A stretch of DNA of 64,000 nt from Datura wrightii (GCA_035772735.1 JASDFA010000019.1:65944001-66008000), one strand, 5' to 3'. Positions 1 to 12,546 are shown, counted from the stretch's first letter. The notes: a model not told the origin generated them from the sequence alone. Numbers and translations are program-made.

Positions 1-2164
1 AATTCTTGAATTGTAGATGGCCTATTCGCATGTTGGTTAAGAGTTTTAGAATGTCATACGTGCGAGAAAAGGGCCTATTCTCCCCACTTTTAATTTCCAG
101 AAACAAGCAGAACAGTAGGAGGACGAAGAGATTCTTTAAAATTTCTTCCCTTTCCGCCGCTAAACGCTGTCCAAACTAGAATTAATCTTGGGTAGTGAGG
201 TATTAAGCAGCGAGGATCATATCTATGGGTTTAGTTTCGTGAAATTCGGCCGGCAAATCGTTGTGCTACCTAGCTAAGGTAAGTAGAATTGCTCCAAATT
301 AGTGTCAATATACTCCTAGCCCTAATGTGAGTATTACTCCCTTCTGGACTTTCGAGAAATAGCGAGTTTTCGATGGTTTTTCGATAATTCAAAGTTTGGG
401 CTATATGTATATTAAAAGTCATATTTTCTTCCAGAATACTAGCGTATTTAGTTCTAATTGATATATATATATATATATATATATGAATGTAGTTGGGAGA
501 AATAGCAGAAGTACTGACCGAGCTACGCTAGTTAGTCGGGAAATCCGAAGCGAAGGTATGTAAAGCTAGTTCCTTCGGCAAGTTAGTAATCCAGTATAGC
601 AAATAGCGTGAACTATAGAAGAAAGAATTCAAAACTCGAGAATTGAGTCCAGTATGAATCTAGCAAGCATGTTTTATAATATTATGATATATTCAGAATG
701 AAAGTTAGTAAAGCAATATTAGACAGTCAAATAAGATCTCAGATACAATATAGCTCAGTATGAGAACTAGTTTAATGCAGAAAAGAGTTCAGAATAAGAA
801 ATCAGAATACAGATAGTATTTTCAGATCAAACATGCTTGCTATACGTGATTGTTGTTTGTTGAGACCTGTTTGTGCTATGAGGGCACCCTTAGAGCGTCC
901 TCGCCGCCCCTGGGTTAATAGCTGTGTCGACTCGCCTGCTAGAGGGTGAGGATACGTCACTCCAAGGAGTGGCATGCCGTCTATGGTAGGACGAAGATGG
1001 GATGCAGCATTCCCCATATCAGGCTGATCAGCATAGCAGTATAGCTTACCCTGTTGAGTCTTGCGCCCAGGGGGCAGATTATAGATACAAATACAGATAC
1101 AGATTACAGTTTACAGTTTACAGTTACAGGAATCCTCCGGACTCAGACACAGTTATAGTCAGAAGCCATAGCCCGAGCTGCAGACCCAAGGGGACCGGTA
1201 GAGGTGCTCGTAGTTAGTAGGCGAGTGGAGTGATTTATTTTTGGATGGTTTTGACCCAGGTAGGGGTATATAGATTGTGTGTTGGTTGGCACCTTCCGGC
1301 TTATGCGGGCTGGTATAGGTCCTTGTTTGCTATATATATGTATATATTTGACATCTATTAGCTGATAAGTCGCCATGACGATAGGTATGCTCCTACCTTA
1401 CCATCAGTACAGATAAGCTTATTTCAGATTCCATCTGTCCAGACAGTTTCACATACTTTCTGCCTTTCAGAATTACTAGTATTTTTATTTATATTCAGTT
1501 GTGTTCATTTTGCTTTACATATTCAGTACCAGTGGTACTGACGCCCGTTTGGGGCACCGCATTACTTGCCTGCAGGTACCTATAGACGAGGAGTCGATCC
1601 CTCGTGATCCTAGCCAGTGCAGAGTCATCAGCTCCTGTCATCCGGAGCTTATTATTCAGAGATGTATTTCATTTTCTTTTGTTGTATAGTACGGGTAGGT
1701 CAGGGCCCTATCCTAACCATCTTATCAGTATTCTTAGAGGCTTGCAGATTGTGTTTATATCTCCCTGTGGTTAGTTGTGCCGGTCGTGTGGGGCCATGTG
1801 TGTGTTTAGTTATTTATGTTGGCCGTGTGGGGCCCAATCTAGTTAGTAGTGGTGACCTTGTCGGTCACCTAGCTGTTTAGCATATGTTGTTTGATTCAGA
1901 AATAACTAGTCAGCATGGTGGCATTGTCGGCCCGCATAGGCTCCTTTATATTGATATGATTCTGGTTAGCTGCTGTTGTTGTATAGGTGGCTATAGGCCT
2001 AGTTGGCTAGAGGCTGTATTTACAACCGCTATATAGCCCATTGATTCCGTGAATCAGTGTTAGAGCCAGCCAGGCAGCAGATGTGCTTAGGCTCAGTAGT
2101 CTAGCAGTTCAGGTTCTAATAGGGCACTAGGTGCCAATCATACCCCCCAAGGCGGGGCATGACA
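1..2164 (+). mobile_element. K: plus-strand Ty3/gypsy LTR, left end outside the window
   Basis: This stretch ends with a GGCGGGGCATGACA-type terminus, like the Tekay-type LTR ends elsewhere in the window (CGGGGCGTGACA at 39247). Directly after it comes ORF2 sequence of another element (G), not a primer site, so this is a 3' LTR or a solo LTR and not a 5' LTR. It holds no long reading frame. The internal region or left target-site duplicate lies outside the window, so the element cannot be completed. The lineage (Tekay-like) is inferred from the terminus and the length above 2 kb. It interrupts the ORF2 of element G. Confidence 0.65.
460..484. repeat. (AT)n microsatellite
   Basis: About twelve AT dinucleotides lie inside the K LTR. 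Similar AT tracts sit inside the LTRs of element A (37801 and 45283). Confidence 0.9.
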
Positions 2165-2239
2165 AAAATAATGCATACTGAGATTATGGTAGAATGAGAC
2201 CAGTGTTCATTCTACGCTCTCCTTCCCTACATAACTAAG

Positions 2240-2893
2240 GAGGCTAGAGTTTGGGTTAAATTTGTCTGTGTTATTCTCCTTCACGGGAAACATACCATTG
2301 AGATCACCCCAGAGAGGGTAGTAGTGGTGTACTTGTTGTTGAAGGAGCTACCAATTAACTTTAGTGCAGTTCTTAGGGAAAACATGCGGTGGTCCAAGGA
2401 CAAATTTCGATAGAAGTATTATTATGGCATCCTGTTGACACGGTTCTTAAGGGAGCTTGGTATTGAGGAAGAGGAGGCTGACCTCCACCTATCCCTAGTA
2501 GGCGCTTAACAGGAAAGATGATTGATGTTACAAAGGTCAAAGAGTCAAGCACTACATTCGACCCAGCTGTCACTCCAGTTGAGTGTCATGTTTCGGATGA
2601 CTATTGGAGAGGTCGTATGTTTGGGATTTTGAGTTGTAACTGGAGATTGGTGGTAGACCTGTGACTGCTGAGGAAATGTTTGTACTAGAGGATCGGTACC
2701 CACTCAAAGAAGTGCTATTATGATGTGCAAGGTGGAGCCGGCTTTTGAGGAGCCATTAGATGATCAGAATCCTATAGTGATTACCGATGCAATTGATGAG
2801 GATGATGCCACCACAGGTGCAATGTTAGTTGATGCTATAGAAGATGATGATGATGATCAAGATTTTAATGCTAATGATGATGACTATGTTTAG
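2240..2893 (+). pseudogene. G ORF2: putative plant transposon protein (Transposase_32-like), broken
   Basis: The frame starting at 2240 reads EARVWVKFVCV and aligns with the C-terminal half of C ORF2 (EARIWLKIVCS, minus strand near 15550) and with E ORF2 (KEVKFWVKIDCV). It continues through ENMRWSKDKFR, a TAG stop, and a segment rich in Glu before (GIEEEEADLHL), then shifts frame. The protein ends with a very acidic tail (EDDDDDQDF) before TAG at 2891-2893. The same acidic tail closes ORF2 in C and E. The N-terminal half is missing because LTR K is inserted at 2164. This type of ORF follows pol in Athila-like elements; its function is unknown. The name Transposase_32 is from memory of the family, and transposase activity has not been shown for it. 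Confidence 0.7.
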
Positions 2894-4608
2894 AGGCCCA
2901 GGAAGTTTCTTTTTTCTCTCCCTTCTTGTTATGACATGTTTATGCACTAGCGATAGTGACTATTTAAGTATGGCGTGGAGGAAATAGATTTCCTTTTTAT
3001 TCCATCTTTGCTAAATTGTTAGAGTTAGGTTGTAGTAATGGTTATTAAAACTTCTGTGTTAGTTAGCATGGTTTGTAATATTTAGTAAGTGGATGGTTGT
3101 GGAAACTGCAATGTGCTATGCTATGTGTTTGTTCATCTCTAGTTGTTTGTTTAGTTTAATTAGAGTCAAACAAATTATTTTTTGAGTCTAGAATAGGTGT
3201 AGTGGCTGGTCCTGATGATGGATTGATGATGACCTTCTTAAGAGAAAATTAGTCATATTTTCTTATTTTTAGGATGGAATAAAAAATCACCACATGTGTA
3301 CTCTTGACATTCCACTTAGAAGTTAAGATAGAAGCACGAAGTGGTCTTCTTGAATGCATAAGAAGTAAAAATTCCATGACAATCACATAGGTTCTTTAAA
3401 TTGACTCAATAAAGAAGATCTTTGAGCTTAATAATGAAAATTCATTCAATAATATTATGTGGATATGTGGCCATAAGAAACAGACTCAGATGATGACGCC
3501 ATGAGGGGTGAGCTGGAAATTGTTGTATTTTGTACATATAGTAACATCTAGAACTTGCCTAACATGTATGCATGATAGCTAGTTGTAGATGAGGTAATAT
3601 ATGACTAAGGCATTTATTTGATATACCCATGTTTGACCATGGTTTTTGTACCTTTTTTACATTATTCCTAGTCAACCCCATTGAGTTGTAAGCCTATATT
3701 CTTTTCTAGCCACAAAATAAGCCTATTCCCTTTGTTATGCAACCTCCTGAAGTTTGATCCAAAAATAATCTAATGCACTTTGAGATTTAAGAATGAAGGT
3801 TCCACTGGTGTAACAATGTTAAGGGAAAGGAGAGAAAAAAATGTGGATGGTAAGATGAGAAAAATTGGAAAGAGGGATGCCCACAAAAGAAAATGATTAC
3901 TTTCTTCTAGAACATCAAGAAAGATTCTTAATTGTCAATTATCTTCGTTGATCTTATAAGCATAAACTAGCAGTCAGGTAGTGAAAAAGAGGCATGAGAA
4001 AAGAAAAGCAGATTAGTGAAAGGAGAGGTAAGCAATAAGGACAATGTGGTGGACAGGAAAGATAAAATAAAAATGTCTTAAAGTGCTTAGGATTGGTATC
4101 CACTATTGACAAAATAATTCCTACACATCCCTTACCCGACATTAGAACCAGAAAAAGTCCTTATAATCTTATTCTTTTTGAAGTGATTAAGTAATTTGAC
4201 TACACATGAGAACCAAGCCTATTGTATGATGTATATGTATGAAATAGCATTTGTAAGTGTAAGTGTGCCTTGTTTACTTATGTTCTAAGTTCTTGAATTG
4301 ATAATATGAGGAAGGAACATCACTAAAACGTTAGGGAACAAGATGGTTAGAGTCAGTGTATTTTGAGTCACATTGTTCATATTTAATCATGTTGGCCCCG
4401 TATTGAAAAAGATCAGTTATAAAAAGTATTTAGTTTCGAATGAGAAGAACTTCTTTGTGTATATGTTGTAGATTGTTTATGAATTAATGAACCACTTATT
4501 CATGTGCTCTTTCCTAGTTGCTTAAGTGAGAATTGATAGATGTGATAAGTGGTGTGGAAAGAAGTATTTGTTACATTAAAGTAGGGATTGTTTGAGGACA
4601 AATAATGG
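2894..4608 (+). other. G 3' noncoding region between ORF2 and PPT
   Basis: About 1.7 kb without a coding frame. It corresponds to the noncoding stretches of C (13041-14823), E (29841-31450) and I (48956-49711). It includes the conserved block at 3190-3246, listed separately, and a TCTAGAACTTGCCT segment near 3550 that is also found, inverted, in C at about 14070. No gene is seen. Confidence 0.6.
3190..3246 (+). other. Conserved noncoding block, copy in G
   Basis: The core GATGATGGATTGATGATGAC is followed by CTTCTTAAG. The reverse complement of the same block occurs in C (14406-14460), E (31178-31234) and, more weakly, I (49468-49525), always in the 3' noncoding region. It lies in sequence that otherwise aligns poorly, which suggests selection for a cis role. 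Confidence 0.6.
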
Positions 4609-4627
4609 TTTAAGTATGGGGTGGCGA
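4609..4627 (+). other. G polypurine tract
   Basis: TTTAAGTATGGGGTGGCGA lies directly before the LTR start TGTTGGGCAT. E and C have the equivalent motif, TTAAGTGTTGGGTGG and TTTAAGTGTGGGGTAAG, before their 3' LTRs. This is the expected plus-strand priming site. Confidence 0.75.
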
Positions 4628-4854
4628 TGTTGGGCATATTCTTATGCCCATTTGTCATAGTTTTACCCAGCTTTTATCATGTATTGAGAAGATTATCCTT
4701 ATAAAATGAAGGTTTCATGAATATGTGTGTGAAAAGACTTAATAGATGTTCTTAAATGATTTTGGCAGGTAAAACATGGAAAAATCCTCAAAAATGGTGC
4801 AAGGTGTGAAGAAAGAAGAATTTGGGGAAAGTTTAGCCTCGTGAAATGGGAGAA

Positions 4855-5170
4855 ATGGTGTGCCCCTGAACATTAGAAAAATTGTGCTCAAGTCGGTGTA
4901 TGGCTGAAGTGGTGAGCCAGACCTCGTACTTCAGAAGAAATTTTGATTAACACCTTGACGAAATAAGAGAAGTGGTGTTCCAGAGAGGATCAAGCTTGGT
5001 AAAATTTTCTAGCACTCTGGTGCATTGAGATGAGTGGCACCCCAGGTCTTGTACTGTAGAATTTTGTCTAACACGTTGGTGAGATAGTAGAAGTGGCACG
5101 CCAAAAGCAAAACTTCAGAAGAAATTCTAGCCCAGAATGGCAATATGGGTGAAGTAGCATGCCAGGTTAT
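4855..5170 (+). repeat. U3 direct-repeat array in the G LTR
   Basis: Imperfect units of about 60-80 bp recur, each with a core like GAAGTGGTG(T/A)GCC or GTGGCACGCCA followed by a run like CTTCAGAAGAAATT. The array ends about 70 bp before the TATA box. It occupies the same place as the hairpin arrays of C and D. Confidence 0.55.
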
Positions 5171-5241
5171 GTCCGAAATATATTTTTCTAAGTCCAAAAG
5201 CTAAATTACTTTAAAAAGAAAGGGGGATTTGTTACCACACT

Positions 5242-5249
5242 TATAAATA
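5242..5249 (+). promoter_or_regulatory. TATA box of the G LTR
   Basis: TATAAATA about 70 bp after the U3 repeat array, in the same position as the TATAAATAGCAC boxes of C and D. Confidence 0.55.
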
Positions 5250-5577
5250 CTTTGCTAGGACATTTGTTAGGCATCTATCAATCATTGTACACAGGTTCTG
5301 GGGTAGATATAAGAAGTTTCATTTTCTTCTTAGGTTTTTATTTATTAGTCTTTATCTTTGTGATTTGAATGTTGATTTCCTTAGGTTTACACTTGAACAT
5401 GAGTGACTAAACTGCCTATTTTAGGGTTTTGGCAATAGCTTGATGATTGTAGTTTGACTATTCATTTATGGTAGACATTTAATTGTTCTTTTCAAGATTG
5501 TGTATGCTTACTTGATTTCATCTTTATTCATTTGTCTAATAACCTTTCAAATATTATTCATTGGCTCATTGGTTGAG

Positions 5578-7114
5578 TGATGACTTGGTAATTTACCAAC
5601 TCATTAGGCTCTTAAGCATGAGCTTTAGCTTAGTTTTCAAGTCATTTAGATGAATTTTATGCCCTTTTTGCCTTTTTATGTCTAAACATCTAAGTTGAAG
5701 AAAAAGAGCAAGAAGTGGAGCAAAAAGAAGAAAATCAGGTGAAAACCGGCTCTCCACTAGAGGACACCGGTGAAACGCCGGTAAAACTCCGAGGACCACT
5801 GATTTAAAGAACAAATGCAACCTATGGTCGCGGACAACAACTGGTGAATGGCCGGTCGAATCTCCTACCAGCACTTGAACTTGTTGGACCAAGGAGGAAA
5901 ATAACCGGCAGAGCACGGTTAGAGGTAGGAGAATCACTAAAAGTACCACCAAATGGTATTGGAAATCACTGGAGGTGCAGAGGATGACGGACGGCAGTTC
6001 GCGGAGTGTAACCAACGAACCGTCGATGACTTCGCAAGTGACAAAACGCCTGTACAGGGGCAATTGTGCCTAGCACTAAAAAAGAGAAGATTGGTTACCC
6101 TATTTTTGTATATAGTCTAGAAGAAAGTACTCTGTACAAATCATATTTTATCTTTAGCTTTTCGAACAATCCTTTTACTTTAATTTTATTAGAGGAGATT
6201 GTTGAATATTGCTTTCTTTTCTTCATCTTCTTCCTTAAGGTAATGCCATTATTGCAGAAGTATTTTGAATTTGATTTTTGTTTCTCTTCTTAATGAAATC
6301 ATTGAGTTTATTATTGCATATACTCTTTAGTTTCTTAACCATGAGTAGCTAAATCACCAACTAGAGGTGTGTGGTGATGAATGCTTAATTAGATTGGGTA
6401 TTACTAGGTTCATCTCAACATTACTTAATTAGTGTAAATCTATTAAGTTCTATCCAATTTATAATTGATGATCTATAATTGCAAATGTGGGTCTACTTGT
6501 CTTACTTGATTTCTTCTTGAAAATGAAGAATTGAGTATTGGAAGAGAATTTGATGGTGGAAATGGATGTGATGTTGTGGAGTTGGGATAGAAATAGCCAA
6601 AACCCTTATTTACAATCTTAATTAATAGTTGATAGCTAGAGATAGTGAAGCTATTAATTCAAACTCCATTGGGCTAATTTTATTGCGTCTAGAGGTTCGA
6701 AAGAACTCTAGAAAGAGGCATTCATTGGGTTGAAAAACATAGAGTACCAACCTGCCCAATATTATTTACACAATTTGCAATGATTTGATGATCTAGTATG
6801 TCCTTATTTAATTAGCACATCATCTACACCACACCTCTAGTCTCTCTCTATATTGTCTACAACTTTGGTTATTTTGCTATTCTAATTAGATGTGTTAGAA
6901 TCCACCAATTGTTAACTTCAAGTTACCCCCAACATAATTACGGTTTTGTTTCTTTTGAGTGGTGCAAACTAATTTAAATTTTCCAAACAACACTTGCGTA
7001 TATCACTTGTTAGTCTCTATGGGATTCGGCCGCAACATCCTTCAGGATATTTGTTTTTATATATTGACCTTTTACGCTCCTTCGTAAAAGAAGAGTGTAT
7101 TTTGTATGTTGTCA
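5578..7114 (+). mobile_element. H: solo LTR nested in the G LTR
   Basis: It runs from TGATGACTTGG to GTATGTTGTCA and is flanked by the 5-bp direct repeat TTGAG (5573-5577) / TTGAA (7115-7119), one transition apart. The G LTR alignment resumes directly after it, which supports an insertion. No internal region is present, so it is a solo LTR of about 1.54 kb. Its R-U5 half (6300-7080) matches an inverted piece at 48032-48955. It has GC-rich CCGG-containing repeats at 5740-5930 and a possible TATA at about 6107. Confidence 0.75.
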
Positions 7115-7698
7115 TTGAACTCAGGAGAGGGAACTAATGAGGGTTAAAAGAAGAGCATAAAGTAGGTTTCAATCTTTTGGTAAAAGCTCAAGGATTGATT
7201 TCGTTGTTGAGGATAGGGATATACCCCGCAACCCTACTTAGTTGAGTCATGTATCTTCAACCATATTCTCATGTTTCTCCTTCAACCATAGAGATATAGG
7301 TGTTAGGATTTGTGAGATAGTTCTTGGCTATTTGGGAGAACACATGGGAAATAAATTAGTAACTTGCAACTAACAGTCTTTAGAAGGACTTATTCTAGCA
7401 TAATTGAATCCTAAAACTCAACCTGAAAGTAATAGTGCCAAGACCCTGGATTTTAATCTTCATTTGAATTACAACTCTCTTGGAAACAAAACTTATTTTA
7501 TTAGCTTTGATTTACATTTCAAGTTTAGTATAAAGTAATCTCAAAACTATTTCCAAATTTTACTTGTATTTTCTTGAATAATGAAATAAAGATTCAACTT
7601 AAGCAATTAATCTAAAAAGTCTCTGTGGGTACAATATGGGACTTCACCATCCTATATTACTTGACGACCACATACGCTTGCATGTGCGCTTAACAACA

Positions 7699-7992
7699 TT
7701 AGTTTTGGTGTAAATCAGTAGCTTCATCCTTTAGACCCCGAGCGCATGGCGAGTCATTTTGTGAAGGTATGACTCGTGGTCATTAGTCATTGTTTCAATC
7801 TGCAGATAGGGTTCGAACTTAATGAGTCACAGGATGACTCATTTGAAAAAGTGGCATGTCACGTGATGGAATTCAGAGAGTTTGTAGTATGATTTCAGTA
7901 TCCACGGAAGGATGCAATGACTTTTTGTATCCCGTGATGGGTCTTTACGACCAGCCACTATATGAACATTAGAGAATGTGCAAGATGGATTT
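7699..7992 (+). mobile_element. Remnant of a Tekay-type LTR (U3 portion)
   Basis: It contains GAGTCATTTTGTGAAGG, GACTCGTGGTCATTAG and GAGTCACAGGATGACTCATT, which resemble the dyad-repeat part of the A and B LTRs (for example 28630-28680). No ends are recognisable. Its first bases, TTAGTTTTGGTG, could instead be a decayed primer-site region of G. Confidence 0.45.
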
Positions 7993-8507
7993 TGTCACTG
8001 GGGAAGTGTTTATACATGGCAGAAGTTTCTTCTTGTGCGTCAGCCAAACCGTGTGACAGTCAAGTCCACCCGCATGACTCAGCCTGTTTTTGACAACACT
8101 TAATTTTTGTACTTCGATTATTTTTGGAGCGGCAGAAATATGAAACCACATACATACGAGACAATTCCTAACCTTTTTGTTAATATCAAAATAACACAAA
8201 GGATCGCTCACTTTCGTTATAGCAACCTACCATGACTTTCAATCCTAGGCGTAACCACAAATCGATTGCCACCCAATTATCATGGAACATCTAGCCTAAA
8301 GCTTCCCTAGCTCACCAACACTTAAGCAAAATTCTACCCTTCATTTTAAGCTTTCCTCATTCACTACTATCTGACCTCATTCGTCTAAGGCAAAGCTGGC
8401 ACTTATAGAAATGTGCCATCCTTGCCTAGTTATATCCTATGGCCTGGCAACACTTGTCGCGGCCTAAATCATACATGGAAAACATGCATACAAATGTGCA
8501 TATGACA
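7993..8507 (-). mobile_element. J 3' LTR (chromovirus, minus strand)
   Basis: It aligns over about 400 bp with 47651-48031, which is joined to a primer site and gag on the minus strand. Shared landmarks are GTCAAGTCCAC, GCCTGTTTTT(G/A)ACAACACTTAATTTT and CACTACTATCTGACCTCATTCG. On the minus strand it starts TGTCATATGCAC after a purine tract and ends CCAGTGACA. It is therefore the 3' LTR of the element whose gag lies near 47 kb. Confidence 0.7.
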
Positions 8508-8754
8508 ACCCCCCCATCTACCTAGGATATTTGAATTTCAAATTTCAAGCATGATGGTAAAATTACAAGGAAGGAGCCAAAAGCGGTTACAAAAGAATAC
8601 TGTCGCATGTGCCTGGCATGTGCGTTTGGCTAACTGTTCTTGCGTGCATATGTGCCTTCTCATGCCCAAACTTGGTGCCATGCACCTACCATCATTCCAA
8701 GACTGATGCATCGCCACTGCCGACTGAGCCCAGTTTCACTCATCTACCAACATG
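8508..8754 (-). mobile_element. J polypurine tract and internal remnant
   Basis: The minus-strand purine tract ATGGGGGGGT (8508-8517) is directly next to the LTR. The remaining 240 bp has no recognisable frame and is probably the 3' untranslated end of J. Its pol is missing, lost somewhere between here and 46513. Confidence 0.5.
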
Positions 8755-9265
8755 TGATGTCTCCGAAGCGCACGCTAGCGCACGTGGTCATCAAGTAATA
8801 TAGGATTTGAGTTCTGATTATCGATCCCTTAGAGACATATCATTTCAATCATTTAAGGTTGTTTTCTTATTTCTCTATTCTATCAAATAGTTTAAATAGG
8901 GAATGGTTTGGAAAATTATCTACTAAAAACTTTAAATATAAAATTAACTAAAAACTATTGCAAACTTGGTTTTATTTCATATGATGATGAAAATCTAGGG
9001 AAATGGAACTTTTAGTTTTAGGTAGAGTTTTCAAGACGTGATTATACCATAACTATTCATCCTATGGTTGCTAGATGCAAGTAACTACCCCATTCCTTGC
9101 CACTCTCCCGAACATCCAAGAACTATCTCATGAACCCTAAAGTCTATAACCTTGTGGTCACAGAAGACACCTGAAACGACGGTTATGCCTACTTCTATTT
9201 CAACTAAATGGGGTTAAAGGGTATATCTCTATCCTAAACTAAAACTTCTATCCTCTTACCAATGC
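8755..9265 (-). mobile_element. E left (3') LTR, first part
   Basis: It starts TGATGTCTCCG and aligns with the right LTR from 36436 (TGATGTCACCC; shared GTAATATAGGAT and CAATCATTTAAGGTTGTTT). It is cut at AATGC, where B is inserted; the target in the right LTR is AATGG at 36944. Confidence 0.8.
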
Positions 9266-11588
9266 TGTCACACCTCAAGTTTACACCCTAGATGGAACAC
9301 GGTACTTGAAGCCACAAGTTACCCCAAGTCAACCCCTAGTCTATCATACACTGGCATTTTGAGTAACATAAAATACATATAGCGGAAATTTAAAACAAAA
9401 ATATAATTACTTGAAAATGTTAGAACAAGGCTACATATTTAATAACACCAATCTGAGTCTAAAAAAACATATCTATGTCTGCAAGCCACTAAGACTGATG
9501 AGCTACTGAGACAAACCCCTAACTAACTCTAAATCTAAATAAAAAGAATGAAATCAAAACTCAAGCAAATAAGCTCCGTCCTCGAAGGATGAGAACTCAC
9601 CAACTGGGATAACTGAGTTCTTTGCTGAACGGTATGCTAACGGGGCTAGGACTGTGATCCTGCAGCTGTATAATAAAATGGTACAATATAAAAGTATGCA
9701 TCAGTACTTTGAATGTACTGAGTAAGAGAGAGGAACATAACATAATAGAATAAATAACAAGAGAAATGTTGAACTGAAAGACATGCAATGACCAACTAAC
9801 GCTACTAATCTAAATAATTGAATTACTTAGATGGTGTAGAAGACCCTATCTGATGGTCAAAGCATGTTCTAAGTCTGTAATGCTGATCTGAACTGAGACT
9901 AGATGGAACTGACTAGTGGGAGAGTCTATAACTGACATGTAACCACGTGAGCTAAACATGGAGTCTGATGTATACACCCCACTAGTAGGACCCAATATAC
10001 CTTTCCAGGGTATAAAGGCGAACTGGGTGATCACAAAAGTCTAGGGCAATCAAGCCAATAAATACTGAAACCTATGCTGGCAACGTAGTTCTGGCATACT
10101 GGGTGCACTAGAACCTTGGTCCGCTCGGTCTTAAGTCCTACTCACACTAGATAATCCTAAACTATATACTAAGATCATAGCTCAAAAATTGGAGCCCAAG
10201 ACTAGTCAGGTATACATATCTGAAAGTACCCTGAGAGTCTTATGGGACCAAATTCTGAAACTAGGTTCTAGACTGGTCAGAGTTGCTTATCTAAAAATGT
10301 CATAACCATCTAAGTACTAACTATAATCTGAACTAGGGTCCTAAGGCTAGTTATAGTTATATGTCTAAAGTGTCATGACCTCCTAGTGGGCCAATAAACT
10401 AAATTCTACATCTGATTCTAATAACTGGGAGGTAATACTGACACCTCAGGAAATTCTGTAGTCAAATTGATCAACTGACATTTCTAACTGACACTGAGTA
10501 ATTTCACATTTTGACTAAAGCTAGGCAACCATGTATCTGACTGAGTATTCAGCATATATAATAATATGGGAATTCTCCACAGTGATTTAAATAAAGAAAA
10601 TTTCAAGATTTATCCCTTCAGCAAGATTTCTAGTCTATTTTACCCTCAAGGACTAGGGCTAAACTCAATGCACAGGGATAAGCATAACCACTATCACTAA
10701 CTAGTGGAAAATACCCATAATTAATATAATGTAATAATTCCACATGGATTAAATGAACCATTATCAAGAATTTCTCAACATTCGAAAATCTGCAGGGCTA
10801 GATTTCACTTTTACAGGAATCATCAATTTAATCATGAACTGATGGAAATCATGTCTAAAATAATCATGGATATCATTCTATTTGAATTCAAAGAAAACTG
10901 ACATATGTTCTCTTCACATTCAAAAGCTTAGGGCTAGAATTTATAAAGAAACTAGAGAAGGGGTTTGGGGGACACAAGAAAAGAACTATCCTCTTGTTAA
11001 ATTCCAACATACCTGATAAAGAAATCCAACGAATTTCCTTGAGAATCTGAGGAGAAGTAGGATGCCCTAGTTCTTGCTCTGAGAGTCCCTGAGAGAATTC
11101 TACAATCTGTTTTTCTGAAGGATTGAGTGGGGAATGAGGAAAGAAACCGTTTAACCCCACTATTAAGTCTGAGATTATGACTAAAACGACGTTGTTTAAA
11201 GTTTAGGAGGGTAGGAAATTACTGGAAGACCTTTGGAAATTTGCAGGAAAAAACTGAGTGTCAGTCCCAATGGGTGACCTAATGGGTCGTGGTTAGTTAC
11301 CACGACTCATGGTCAAACTCGGGGATTACACTACCTGGAGTACACTAAAGATCACCACGAGGGACCTAATAAGTCGTGGTTTGTGACCAAGACTCGTGGT
11401 CACCTCTCATGGACCACATTGTTTAAAAGTCCTGGAATCCCCACGGGTAACACCATGACTCTTGGTGTTCTAAACGAGTCGTGGTAAGGACTCGTTGGGT
11501 ACACTGTACCTCCCCTAATTACTGACCAAGGCCTGACCACGAGTCACCTAATGGGTTGTGTTATCAAACCAAGACTCATGGTGACAAT
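9266..11588 (-). mobile_element. B left (3') LTR, first part
   Basis: It aligns along its length with 26230-28550 (shared GAACACGGTACTTGAAGCC, CTATCATACACTGGCATT, GGGATAAGCATAACC-like stretches). It includes the ACGACTCGTGG dyad array at 11275-11580. The ends match the right LTR, with many substitutions. Confidence 0.85.
11275..11580 (-). repeat. ACGACTCGTGGTCA dyad array in the B LTR
   Basis: Repeated short dyads such as ACCACGACTCATGGTC and ACCACGAG...CTCGTGGT are spaced about 50-60 bp. The same array is at 28240-28560 in the right LTR, 44385-44735 in A and, diverged, 53420-53830 in F. Confidence 0.65.
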
Positions 11589-12505
11589 TGTTCGGTCTGT
11601 TCGATTGGTATTATATATTATAAACTGACACGCAAGTGCACGTGGTCAAACAAGTAATAAAGTGGCTAAGGAAGCCAAGTATCGATCCAAGGAGGCTCAG
11701 GGTATGTAAAATTTGCCTAAGTATACTATATTCTTATATTACTTCTAACTATGCTAACAACAATGTAACCAACAGTTAATTGAGTTTTTGTTTATAAAAT
11801 ATACACTAAAACTATTAACAATTATTTACTGTGAATTTAAACTATGGATATGAGCATGCCAAGGTTAAGAACAAGTAATGAATTTGATTATAATAACAAT
11901 TCGGTTAATCTCTTCTTCATGTTGCTAGCCAAGAACATTAGCCTAGAAATTAAAACTCTCGTATTTAATTTCACTTAAGAATCATAAACCATTCGTCTAC
12001 ATTTCTGTGATCAAATGCAATTTACGACCTAGAAATACAATTCCGGTTCCTAAATTGACTAATATGGCTTTCAAGTATATTTCTATCAGGAAAGAACATC
12101 AAAACCCAATTTTCCCAAATCAAGTTAAGAACAACACCCTATTAATTCACAACTTTCCAATTTCTTGCTCTCTCGAGTGAAATTGGACTTTTTAGATGTA
12201 CATTAATGTCGGCCAAGCACTAATGCAGTAAGAACAAGAATTAATAGAACAACATGAAAGAAGAAGAAGAAAACCATATCATTTACAATCAAAATTCACT
12301 ACACATGTTCAAAACCTTAGCAAGGAAGAGAATTAGCCACTCATTTGTGGATTGATCATCCTAAAACAAGTGTAAATCATACATACAATTGATTGAAAGA
12401 AGAAAGGAAGAGAAGAAATCTCTTAGATTTTTCGTCCCTCAACTGCTGCTAACCCACATCCTAGCTCCACCAAGTCTGAACTCATTAAAATAAACCTAAG
12501 TGTGC

Positions 12506-12513
12506 TATTTATA
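12506..12513 (-). promoter_or_regulatory. TATA box of the C 3' LTR
   Basis: Minus-strand TATAAATA in the context TATAAATAGCACACTTAGG, which is the same in the other C LTR (20959-20966) and in D (55820). It lies about 35 bp downstream of the hairpin array on the minus strand. Confidence 0.65.
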
Positions 12514-12546
12514 CTAGTGGGAAATTTTTCCCGGAATAACAAGCAA

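Larger units (their letters stand above)
4628..7698 (+). mobile_element. G 3' LTR (Athila-like), split by solo LTR H
   Basis: It begins TGTTGGGCATATTC after the PPT and ends near AACAACA at 7698. Without H and its target duplicate (5578-7119) it is about 1.53 kb, close to the E LTR (about 1.59 kb), with which it aligns at the start, the mid-region (GAGTGACTAAACT) and the end (CTATATTACTTGACGACCA). It contains a direct-repeat array at 4855-5170 and a TATA box at 5242. The exact right end is uncertain by a few bases. Confidence 0.75.

Noticed and set aside
1617..1880. 87-codon ORF in the K LTR
   Set aside because: A chance frame inside an LTR with no similarity to known element proteins.
5593..6063. 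156-codon ORF on the minus strand
   Set aside because: It lies wholly inside solo LTR H, in its GC-rich repeat part. No domain is visible and no partner ORF exists in the other H copy.
7699..7715. A second PPT-LTR-PBS arrangement at the right end of the G LTR
   Set aside because: TTAGTTTTGGTGTAAATC resembles the spacer and first bases of a primer site, but only about five primer bases match. Too weak to claim.
8609..8803. Short Cys-rich ORF on the plus strand
   Set aside because: It crosses from the J remnant into the E LTR at 8755, so it cannot be an old gene.
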